DNA of 64,000 bases from Erythrocercus mccallii. Lineage: Eukaryota; Chordata; Aves; Passeriformes; Dicruridae. Position numbers and translations under genes: made by a program. The DNA is taken from positions 116,372 through 180,371 of the forward strand of contig VZRG01001499.1 in assembly GCA_013397435.1 (NCBI GenBank), given 5' to 3'. The number at the start of each line of letters is the position of its first letter. Positions within the stretch are counted from its first letter, which is position 1. Below the pieces are notes generated by a model. The model saw only the letters and a list, made by a program, of their open reading frames with translations, was not told the DNA's origin and ran no database searches. Positions 35,233 through 46,249 of the stretch are shown here, one piece after another.

Positions 35233-38200
35233 GGGGGACCATAGGATGTATACAGCAAGATTGTAGGGTGGACTATGTTTGAACAGTTGCCTGCCCTCAT
35301 TCACTAAAAGTTTCTAGAGGAAATCTCTTTATCACGCATGTTTCTGCTTCCCACCAACACATCTGAGGTGCTCATATTATACCTACTTTGTCAGGAGACA
35401 GGCAAGAAGTATGGAGGTAAGAAAACCTTTGCCAGTATTGAAAGTTGTATTTGCTTAAAAATATCTTGGGAGAGGTATCTGCTACACTATCTGTTTTCAG
35501 ACAAAATGCTTTTAAATTACAGAAGCCTGATGGGGAGACAGGCATTTCTGATGTTAGTCTGTAGGAAAAATCAGTTTTGCAGATACTTTTGAAAATTGTT
35601 GTGAACAACTGCTGGGTGATTTGTGGTGAGAGTTGTGTATGCTTTGATTTCAAGTATGCCTCTAAAATACTGGTTTCTAGTATCTGATCCCTTTCACTCC
35701 TCAAAATCCAACCCAAATTTTTTCTTGTTCTTGTTAAAATTAGAGTAATGTGGAAATAGGAAGTACATCTTTCATATGGATACGTTTATTGCACTACCTT
35801 TGCTTCCTGAATCAAATAGTATTTTGATTTTTAAAGCTACCTCTTTTATGTTGAGCTTTTTTTTTGGTCACTTTTGTATTTAATTGATTTTGGGGAAACT
35901 ACAAAATACTTCCTTTTTTTTATTTGTGTGGGAATCCATGACTTAAAGTCCTCAAGTCATCCTTGTCTTTTAAAGGTTTTGTCAAAGGCCTTTTAAATTT
36001 AGTTAAAAGACTTAAAACTTCCAAGGAGCATCATAATTACACAGTTAGAACATGGCCTTTCTGTATATATCGTTTGCCTTTAAAAGGGACAGAAAGCCCT
36101 TAATTTTATACTAATGTCAGCCAAAGACATTACTTTTCAGGGGCAGTATGTTTTGAGTTGGGGAGCTTTAATCAATTTCATTTATTGCCAGTTGGAGTTT
36201 TTTGTTACTGCTTTGGTATTGGAATTAAAAATAATGAAAATACTTAAGGAAAATACTGCTGCTTTTCTCCAGACACGGGTCTTCCTTCTCTCTCCCCATG
36301 CCATCCTCCAAGTCCATGGCTGCTTGTCATGCTCAGTCCCTTCAGCAAGGCAACAAGCAGCACAGGAGACTGGGATCAGTCTGTTGTGCTTCTGTTTATT
36401 CACTCCTCTTTGTTTCTTGTTCTGCTGCTCTCTTGTGGGTTTCATCACCAGCCACAGTCCCTTTACAGTTGTAGCTCCAATTCTGAGTCTACGCTCAGCC
36501 TCTGCTCGGGCTAATTTTCCTTTGGTGTTTCTTCTGCTCAGCTGTCTCTCCGTTTCTCTTGTGCTGGCATGGCTTATCCTTTTTCCTCATCCTATTGTAG
36601 CACTGTAATCTCTTTTTCTTGGCATTTACAGCCCTGCCTTAGGTCAAGTAACTGAAACTCCTAAGGACGTGAACAGACATTTATAGCCAAGCTCTGTGTC
36701 TGTGTGCATTTACATCCTTGCTGATTTCAGAAGACAGAATTTAGGCCTCCTCTTGGCCAGAGGACCAGCCAAAGGGGTAAACTATTTTTTTTGCTGTTCC
36801 ACCGTTCATCATCATGAAAACAAATCTTTGTGTAGTCTCTCTATCCTATAGACTTCTGCATTGTTTTCTCAGTCCTGTTTAATTTGAACTCACAACCAGA
36901 AGTCCTTGCCAGTTGAGAGCTGAATAACAGGAAACTGGTAACGGGGACAGGGGGAACAGATTCAGTTCAAAAATGAAGATGTATATAGTTGATGTGTGTA
37001 CTGTTGAATATTTCATTTGGATTAATGGAATACTGAGTGTTATGAGCCTTCCTGTGTTAAAATGAGGACTGATATATTTCAGAAGTACTTTCTCTTCTTT
37101 AACTGTATTAGTGTGCTGTTGTTAACTCAGAGCTGTACTGCTGGAAAGTCTGTTTGTAGAATACTTCATCTGAGAAGTCAAAATTGAAGACAGCATAAGC
37201 TTTTCCACAGTAGACCTTTTATGGTGATATATTCATATGTTCTGTGAACAGCTGTTGGATCCATCTTTTTAAGATGTTCTTTGCCATAGGTGAGGGGCCA
37301 TAACAAATGTTGAAACATTCAGAATAATTGCACTTATTTATTCTGTTTTCTTAATGTATTTCCTATGCATACTGCCTTACCTGTATGTATTGTACTTCAC
37401 TGGAGGTACAAAAAGTAAATATCAGGTTCTAATTTACAACATGTTAATGGGTTTTTTAATAATTCTGTAATACTAAATATTTTCCAGTGGTCTCTGTCTA
37501 CTAAGAGTGGGTGATGATGCATAAACCCAGGTGAATTTAGTCAAAAGTTAATATTTGTGGTCTTTACTTTCTCTTTTAATTTCTGAATTATTTCAATAAT
37601 TTTAAATACATCTTTTAGAATTTTGTAGAGGCTAACCTATGTTAGTAAGCCAACTTCTAGGTGATTTGTAACAGCTCTGATACTGCCTCTGACTCGTACA
37701 ATTTGTCCAATGTCTTTGTAACTTATTTTGTGCCTTTTCTTCCCCTGACACAAAATGTCTCAATAAAAACAAGTTCTTTTGCAACACCACAAATCTATTT
37801 TATTGCACTGATTTTTTTTACTTGCCTGACCCTTTTGTTTTGTTTTCTGGAGGGACGTGAAGCTCTCAGAATAGAATAGATATTTCTAATGGACTCTGCA
37901 GAAGAAAATTGACAAGGTGGAAAGCAGGTCATTTTGGAAAGGCAGTGCTACAAAGCGCCTGGGAAACTGGGACTGTCAGTACTAATCAATATATTCCACC
38001 ATATCTATCACAAATCATTTCTAACAAAAGCTGGCACCAGTGGAATCTGAGAATCAATTTACTACTGGCTTCGGTTGTGCTGATTGATGTTGAAAGACTG
38101 GAAACACTTTGGGGGGTTTAGCATAGCAAAATGTCTGTGGTGGTGTTACTAACATGTACTGGGGGAGTTCCCAGGAGCTCTGGTTGTCTCTTAAACACCC

Positions 38201-39778
38201 CTTCCTAAAGTGGGATGCAAATGCCACAAGGCCATAGTCCCTGTCCTCGGTGCTCCTGCCAAAACATCTCGTCAGGGAGTGGCAGAATTTGGACATTTGT
38301 CTTCATTACCTGGCAATGAGGTAATAAATAGCTTGACTGCATTTCCTGTTCCCTGTCCAGTGGCAAAGAAAATATTGTCAGAATCTGGAAAAAGTGATTG
38401 TGGGGAATAGGGATCAGTGCTCTGTTCTAAACTGCCATTTGATTGTTTTCTCTGCCAGCCTTTGCTTTGTTAGAGAGCAGTTCATGGAGTCCCTGGTAGC
38501 AGAAACTGAATAACCCTGTGCTCCTGTGAATGCTGTTCTTCCCTCCTGACCCCAACTGTCCCTCTCCCACCAGACGACTGGTGGCATTATTCATCTCGTT
38601 TTCCATTTGAAGCACATCTGCCTTTCCCTCCCTTCACGAAAACCCAAGGAGCAGAGAGATGGCTTGTTCCCTCATGCTAGCCTGGCCAAACAACTTGCTC
38701 TGCATATTCCCAGTGGTTTTATTCCACTGTTGTTTCTCCTCCCCCACTCCTGTTTTCAGTGCCCTTAATCTGCATTTAACTAGTTCTAGCCCTGGATGTG
38801 TGTCCCGTGGCCTGTCACTGCCTGGAGCAGATGCAGCACAAACGATTGACCCTCTCCCTTTGGCAGTTTGGCTCTGACTGCGCAAAACAGCCAATAAAGT
38901 GGAAAGGGCTGGGCAGCTGATTATGGGAATTGACTTGATGCTGTGTAGTTTTATGGGTCTGAGATGAAGGAGGAAGTGTTTGCTTAAGAATGAAATTGCT
39001 TCCTTGCTTTCTTTCTCCTGCTGCCTGCTCCTGAGAATGACAAATTTTCAGAAGTTATAGACTAAAAGAATAGCATATGTATTAGCCAGACATAGCTTGG
39101 ACTGGAGGCTGTTAGCTCATCTTCCAGTGACTGAAGCTGGAGTGTGTAGCTATGCAGGTCATTATCTGATCTGTGTAGAAAGTCTCTGAAAAGACTTAAC
39201 TGAAGCCTCTGTAGATATTCTGACAAGGCTTGTTCTCACTAGTTTGCTGATTATCTTGGTCTGCATTGTGGTACATACATCATACTTCTAATAAAAAGCA
39301 AATTATTTCTCACTTCTGCTGGTCCTCTCATTGTACAGTAATTGTTCCTTCATGGCAGTCGTTTCCCTCTGGGCCCATGCATTGCAGAGTCACAGTGACT
39401 CTCCTCCTCTGCTTTATTCCCCCACAAAGCATGTAGTTGTCTGGGCCTTCCCCTGTGCTTTTCTTGAGGCCCTTCTACAGTTATATTGGCAAAATCTTCC
39501 TTTAACCCTGATTGCTTCTTCAGTTTCTCCCTTCCATCATCTCCACAGTGCCATGTCAGCCCCAGGAAACAACAGTATCCAAGCTGACATATCCTAAGGA
39601 TCACCTGGGAAGTTTGGTGTCTTTGACCTTTGTGTATAGGGTGGGAAGCTGAGGATTTTGATCAGACAGCTTTTATAGTAGATTGGCAATACTGCTAACC
39701 AAGATCATACAAAAATGTATCTGCTTTTCATGGGGTTCAGACAGAATGTGGTTGTCAGCTCTCTTCACTATGTTAGGG

Positions 39779-39892
39779 GCTTTTTGTGGGTTTTTGGTTT
39801 GGGTGGGAGAGGATGGTGGATTTTTGCTTCTTTGTTGTTGTTGGGGGGTTTTGTTGTTGTTTTGTTTGGTTGGTTTAGTTTGTTTTTTTTTT
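39779..39892 (+). repeat. G/T-rich low-complexity block
   Basis: About 110 bases made almost entirely of G and T (gttgttg, gtttgg and ggggggtttt units) ending in a run of T. It explains the Lys/Gln/Pro-rich minus-strand frame here, which is not a gene. Confidence 0.8.
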
Positions 39893-42800
39893 AATCCCAC
39901 TCTCCTCCCACACAGGTATTTCTTCCAGTACTCTAAAATAGCTCCCAGAGACCAGGCTTTTTTGGGCCTGGAGACCCTTCTCAGTTTCCTTGGTCAAGCT
40001 GACCTGTTTGTTCTGCAGTAATTGTATTTTGATCAAGAGAAGGCAAGAGATGTTATGGGTATGTAACTGTTATTGGCCTGTGATATATGAGACCTAATTT
40101 CTAGCTCTGGCTCCAGTGAACTCTTGTATATTTTTTATTAGTCAGTGACTGGATGAAGCACATAAACAGGAATGCCAGTCTGAGTCTTCTCTCTTCCAAG
40201 TGAGTTTGTGCTGGAGTGACTATTCTCACTTAGCACTGGTAATTTACTCAATTTGCTTCAAACTGCCGTGGACTCAAACAATAAGTTCTGAATTAGGTCA
40301 ATTTGGACACAACAGCAAAGTGTAAAAATAATGCAAGCTAACATTGTGCTCTGAGAGCAGCCATGAAAAAAAATACCAGCTCCTAGAAATGCAGTAATCA
40401 AGTCTCATTCAGCCCCTCTTGCTGACAGAGCATCATTGCAAGCATGCTTCTTGGTTTGGCTCTTTTAAATCTTGGGCTTGGTCTGTCTGTCCCAAGTTAC
40501 TGTGCCTCTAGATTTAAAATCCTTTTCTTGACACCTGAACAGAACCAGCAAACCTATGCTGAGATGAAAAATGAGGCAGCTTTTTCTCACCTGAAAAGAC
40601 TTCCAGTGCTAAAAGTTTTCCCAGTTGCACTGTGCTTTGCCAAACATGTTTTTTCCAGATGCTGTTTTTCTGACTGTGTGTTTAAATCAGTGGTATCAAG
40701 TATTTCCTTTTTGGCATGCAGGCTATTTACCTAGGCATATAAATAAAAGCTGGAAGGCTCTCATTTTTGTGGGTGTTGGCTGCAGGTAGGTTTTCAAGAT
40801 GGTGGGACATCCTGATTGAAACAGTAGAACAGTAGTTGTAGTTTAGTGATGAGTAAAGTATGGAGGAAAAATATCCTTAGAAATGCTTGGAAATGATCTA
40901 GTGGAATATTATATGTTTAAATTATGATGCACTGAACTTACACTATTTCAGTGAACTTTCAGAGGACAGTATGTGGATTCAGAACTCAAAATGCCAGTTT
41001 TCCTGCCCAGCATCTCAATAAACTCTCCTGGAAGCCTTTGAGCTGATGCAGCCAGGGCTCCCAGCTTCCTGCCTCTCCTGCCATCTTCTGAGCTGACCAT
41101 TTTAAACGTGGAAATTTCCAGACCCTGAACATCACCACACTGGGTCCCAGCGATGTTGGCAATACTAGAAGCACTGCTGTATGATTCATGTTTGCTGCCC
41201 AGTGGCTTGATGCTTAACAGCAGCTGCAAAATGGACTGGATTCTGATGAATTTCCTAGTTGAGACTGATCGGTGGTGGGTAGCGGCATTACAATCTTTAG
41301 CCTTTTTCACCCTCAGCTGGTGATCCTGGAGTGATCACTTTCTTTGGAAATAGTACACTGCAGCCTGAAAAGGTTCACGTTGTAAATAAGTTTGGGGTTC
41401 AAATCTTCGCAGCTTAAGAGAGCTCATTTCTAGCATAAGCTAGAATCTGCCTTTTTCTGATGCATCTGGTATGACCACAAATGGAAAAAAGATACCAGGT
41501 TTTATAAACCACTGGACCTGGTCCAATGCTGTGCTTAGTTTGGAAAGGATATAAACCTTTAACTTGCATGATACGAAGTGCAGGCCCAAGGCTAATGTGA
41601 GAACGTGTGGCAGTGAGAACAAGCAGCATAGGCATTTGGAGCATTTCTGAGCCTGCCAAGTATTGATTGGTAACGGGAGGGAATGAGTGGAGAAGCATTT
41701 CAATTTGGCACCCATATGTGATTCTGGTGCTGTCACAGTGAATTAGCAGGACTTTCTTTTCCCTGTAGTCCATCCTAGGCTTTTGTCATTGAAGTATCCC
41801 CTTTGCTCATATCAACTTGTTAAAAGACAAAGTGGAAAAAAACCCAAATAAATTCCCAGAACTTTTGCCCCCAAAAAGCCTGATTATGTTATGCTGCTGT
41901 CCTCTGAATGGAGGCTGAACAGTACTAACGACTGTCACAGCATAAATGTTATAGGGGATTCAAGCTACAATTACTCATTTTGCACAGTCACTTAATCCAC
42001 TAATGGGGAGAAATGGGACAACAGTTTAAGAAGGCAAGAGAACTGTCAGAGATTATTAAATCTGTTGGGATCATTTGGTTTAGTAGTCTCTCTTGACCCA
42101 CGTACATGCTTCAGCTAATGCAACAGACTTAATGCCTCCGGTAATTAGAGCAAGAAGAGATGGGTCATCATTAGCAACTAGAAATTCAGAGTTGTATTTC
42201 ATCTGGAAGGCAGCATCTTCAACAGGGCTTATTTGTTGCCACTGCAGATCATCTGTGAGTCACAAGTGGTACATTGGACTGACTCATTTGTGTGATTTAG
42301 CAGAGGCTTTTTAATACATGCTCACTGTTCCGTATGAATAGTTTTTCTAAATAGTTGCCCAACAGAAAAAGGCACAATATTGGACAACCTTGTGCAGTTA
42401 ATACTACTGCTCTTATGTACAAGATGTTGGTGATTTCTTTATTGTTGTGCAGTTCGCAGTTCAGATTACTTTTGATTGTAGGTTTGAAATGTTTTTGTCA
42501 TATCTGTGAAACTGAAGAGTGAAGAAAGGAAAGCCAAGCAAGCATGGAAAGCATCAGTAATTGGCATCTCCAGAAGATACAACAGCCAATCTAATACCAT
42601 TCAAGGCATATATTCACAGAATACTTTTACAAGCATTTCACAGATCCAAAATCATATTCAGTCCTGCATATTGCCAACAGCATGAATGAAAATGATATAC
42701 CACAGATTCAGTGTTTTTGCAGACACTAGGAAGTTTCTAAATCCTCTTCAAAGAGTACTGATAAGTAAATGAAGATGCAAGTACAAAGGAAATTAGCCAC

Positions 42801-43424
42801 AATCTGAACTCCGTTACAAGGTACTATGCAGTGGGAACTGAAATAATAGAAATGGGGTGATGTAATATAGCTGAGTCATTTCATATGATCTTATGCAGAT
42901 CAGCAGGCAGGGGACTGTGACTTGAGAAGACCAAAGTACTGAAGTGTGGCTTGAAAATGCTTGAGAGAAACTGTATAAATCAATGGACACTCATCAAGCA
43001 GAATTTGGGTGTCTGTGGTTGGCCAGTTAGGTATGTGATGCTGAAAACCTCCCCAGGAACACCACCAAAGAGGGAAGAAAGGTTGCAGTGCTTCAGCAAG
43101 AACTGTCTGGAGAAACTCTCTCAAAAATATGCCCAGACCTCAGCGGGGGCTTAAGGCACTTGTAACAATCACTAGAAAAGAAAGGGATTCAGAGGTGTCA
43201 AAAAGCCATTCTCAGTGTGGATGGGAATCTCCTTAGAAACAAGTATACTTGGGAGTTTAATTTGCCAAATTAATCAAGTTCAAAAGCTCTCAACAGTGCT
43301 CATGTCCATGATATCTGATGGATTGTGAGCTAACTAGAACTGAAGAGACCTTTTGTGGTTCACATGGTTGCCTGGCTTCAGCCGAGTGCTTTTTATCTCC
43401 ATGGAGCTGTTGTGAGCTTTTCAC

Positions 43425-43715
43425 AAAAGAATGGGTCATCTGGTCCAACCTCCCTGCTCAAGCAGGGTCATTCCAGAGCACATGGCACAGGATTGCATAC
43501 AGATAGTTGGGGAATATTTCCAGTGAGGGAGACTCCACAACCTCTCTGGACAACCTGTTCTGGTGCTTGATCAGCCCCGCATTTAAGAAGTTCTTTCTCA
43601 TATTCAGGTGGAACTTCCTGTTCATCAGTTTCTGCCCATTGTCTCTTCTCCTGATGCTTGAAACCACTGAAAAGAGCCTGGCTTCATCCTCTTGATGCCC
43701 TCCTTCTTTCCTTCT
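43425..43715 (-). mobile_element. CR1 LINE 3' fragment
   Basis: The + strand reads as the reverse complement of the avian CR1 3' end: gggtcatctggtccaacc, then ctgctcaagcagggtc, gagactccacaacctctctgg, aagaagttctttctcat, tctgcccattgtctcttctcc and ccactgaaaagagcctgg. It is 5'-truncated, as is usual for CR1. Both ends are approximate because the terminal octamer repeats have decayed. Confidence 0.9.
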
Positions 43716-44376
43716 GTGCTTCATGAAGAGTGAGGAAAAAGAAACAGCCATTCTTAACTCCCTCTTGCTGGTGTGCCTGAGGAATTAAGTAGTTGTAGAC
43801 TCAGAGGAGGTATTTTGTCAGAGATTGTGTTTATCAGCCTTCGCAGCTTGGATCCATCTCAGATTTCCTCCACCTTAGTCTTACTTTACACAAGCACTGC
43901 CATGGTAGGAGGATCCTGAAAAGGACCAATCTGGTGGAGGTTTCTCAGCTGCAGTAACACTACATCAGCTCAGTAGACCTCACTTGAGAAGCTTGAATTC
44001 TCCTCACTTTGTGTAGACACTTTGTGTCTACATCCTCTTTTATCTACTCAGATATTCCAATTTCTGCACTGTCGCTTCTCTTTACTCTTTCCTGCCGATG
44101 CAGGTTTTTCCCACAGTAACATTCCCTCTTCACACATGGCCATTATCTGCCTCTACTTTTCTGCTGCATTCTGTGCTGTCTGGTCCTCATGTGACAAACA
44201 CAAGTTCTTGTGAGGTCAAGACTGGCTGCTGCCTCCCATACCACTCTAATCTATATTTTGCTGATGGTGTAAAGGCCTTTATCAATTGTAGTATTTACTG
44301 TCAGCCAAATAGTTCTCTTCCCATCCTATAAGTAGCACAATATGTGCTAATGGATTGGATGGAAAAATGGATGGAT

Positions 44377-44390
44377 TATAATAATAATAA
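44377..44390 (+). repeat. (ATA/TAA)n microsatellite
   Basis: Short trinucleotide repeat (ataataataataa) next to ggatggatt units. Confidence 0.8.
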
Positions 44391-45573
44391 GGATTATGAG
44401 CATAAGGTTTGTTATTATATAAAAGAAACATGACCAAAAGCGCTTCATCTCTCTGCCAGCACCATGTCTCTGGACAGCTGTCATGAGGAGAGACCTGACA
44501 GGTGCAAGAAAGAGACCCTTAATCTCTCCTTGCTTCATAATACATGTCTGAGGTTCTGAGTATTAAAGTAATGTGTGGTTGTGTCAAGAGTGTTAAGGAG
44601 GTTGTCTGCTGTATGTGCAGCTGACTGTTTGAGGGGCACAAGGGACTTTGTTTTAGGAGCATGATTTTAATGGAATATGACCATTTAAAAGGCTAATTCT
44701 CCTCTCTTGTACACACTGCTTGGATATAATCCCAGCCAACCTGCCCCCATTCCAACCTGTTGTTTCATTTGCCTTCTTTCAGACCCTGCCTTTTACCTGG
44801 CTTCCCTAGCAGACCTCACATAAACTGCTGGTCCCTCAGAGGAAAGATAGCCAGTAAGTCTTGTAGTGAGCAAGAATGTGGTTTGAGTCCCTAAACACTG
44901 GGGAACCGAGAAAATCTTTTTCAGCACCCAATTCTGGTGGAAGCTGGTTTGGGAAGTAAATGCCTACATGTCTTTGTGAAGGAGACCTCGAGTCCCTCTG
45001 CAAAAAGACAATGGCAGCTGTCTGGCAGAGAAAGGTTTGCTTTGTAGGTGCTACAGAAGCAGATGTCCTGCAGGTATTTGTGCTCCAATTAATTACTTAA
45101 ATTAATGTACTTCGTATTTGACTTAATGAAGGACGTAATGCAGGATAACTAGCAACAGTAGTGCCTGTCCTGAGGTAGCACCCAGTGCCCACCCAAGTGC
45201 TGCCTTTTGCCAGCTGCTGCAGAGGCAGTAAATCGATCAAGGTATGTCAAAGTTCATTTTCCAGGGGGAAATAGTGATTTTACTCAAAAGTGGAGGGTGC
45301 CTTCCTTAATAAGGAATGCTTAGCAGCATGGGATCTTATCTCTGTGTTCTGTCACTCCCTTCCATGTGTTGATGTACCCTTCTTTCTAAAAGCCACCAAG
45401 CTTCACTGGATCAATGAGGCCTGATCAATTGTTTTTGCCTCTGATTCACCCATATGGGGTTGTTAGCTGAGCTGCTGGCAGAAAATGAGAGGCAGCTTTC
45501 TGTCTGTTTACTGTAAAGAAAGCGAAGCAAGCTACAGGAGGGGACAGGCGGCACGATATTTACTGTCAATACA

Positions 45574-45624
45574 GCCGGAGAGAGAGAGGAGATATAAGGA
45601 GAGGGGAGGAGAGGGGAGCAGGGG
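45574..45624 (+). repeat. Purine (GA/GGA) tract upstream of MAB21L3
   Basis: About 50 bases of nearly pure A/G (gagagagagg, ggagaggggaggagagggg) with one short TAT interruption, some 600 bp upstream of the MAB21L3 start codon. Such tracts can be nuclease-sensitive or bind GAGA-type factors; no function is shown here. Confidence 0.8.
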
Positions 45625-46140
45625 CTGCAGACTGCAACCCCAGTGAATGATCTGAGTGTAAAAATATCCGTGCCTTTTCAGATGGAAAGAGAGTGGATTA
45701 GTCAACAAGGAATAACTGAGAGCATTTAAGGGTGTAGTGAAGGTCTGGCGAGGCAGGGACGTACTAGTGGCATGCAGAGTAATAATGCTGTGCATGAATG
45801 TACTGAAGCTGCACTGCAGTCTGAAAAGCACTTCCAGATCTGCCCTGAGACAGAGCAGTTGCTGGGATATTTTTGTGTATGCCTGCATGCAAGATCCACC
45901 GTTTAAAAGTAGTAAGATGAATAATAAAAATTGAACTTAGAGAATAATATTTGGAGCTAGTTTTCCAAATGAGGTGGATGTCACCATTGTAGCTCAGACC
46001 AGAAGAAGAAAATTATTAAAAATAGGCATATTTCCTTGCTTCCCTCTCCTCTTATTCATCCACAGAGGTATTAGGTGACCAAAGCTTCAAAAGGCAAGAA
46101 GGTTCTGAGTAGCTCTCTCTGAGTATTCCTCTACTTCCAG

Positions 46141-46201
46141 AGGCAGGTGAACGAGCGAAGAGTGAATTCACACTTTAAAGAGCAGCGAAGACCATCTTGC
46201 C
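46141..46201 (+). other. Possible MAB21L3 5' UTR segment
   Basis: The 61 bases before the ATG follow ttcctctacttccag (AG at 46139-46140), which looks like a splice acceptor, so the coding exon may be preceded by an upstream non-coding exon. It could equally be unspliced 5' UTR. The ATG context is ttgccATGa. Confidence 0.4.
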
Positions 46202-46249
46202 ATGAAACCATTCACAGATGAAGATGTAGAAATCTACATCCAGAGCAAG
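46202..46249 (+). CDS. MAB21L3: MAB21L3 coding exon 1
   Basis: 48 nt, 16 residues: MKPFTDEDVEIYIQSK, ending at the consensus donor AAG|GTAAGA, phase 0. It is too short to be found as a reading frame on its own; it was recognised from the N-terminal match and the donor. Confidence 0.92.

Larger units (their letters stand above)
29583..46140. other. SLC22A15 3' UTR and intergenic DNA
   Basis: 16.5 kb between the SLC22A15 stop and the MAB21L3 5' region. The 3' UTR end is not determined: ATTAAA variants occur at 31058, 31082 and 31906, and the first AATAAA I found after the stop is at 35227, followed by others at 37762, 38893, 39290 and 40742. No protein-coding gene was recognised. The longest open frame (36114-36608, 164 codons) is low-complexity and hydrophobic and has an equally open antisense frame. 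A CR1 tail lies at 43425-43715, a G/T-only block at about 39779-39892, and an AT repeat near 44377-44390. Confidence 0.7.

Noticed and set aside
36114..36608. 164-codon + strand frame in the intergenic region
   Set aside because: Leu/Ser/Cys-rich with no domain, and an 88-codon antisense frame overlaps it. Composition bias explains it.
39673..39900. Minus-strand frame rich in Lys, Gln, Asn and Pro
   Set aside because: It is simply the translation of the G/T low-complexity block on the other strand.
43318..43751. Four overlapping frames on both strands
   Set aside because: They lie in a CR1 3' tail, which is non-coding 3' UTR sequence of the element.
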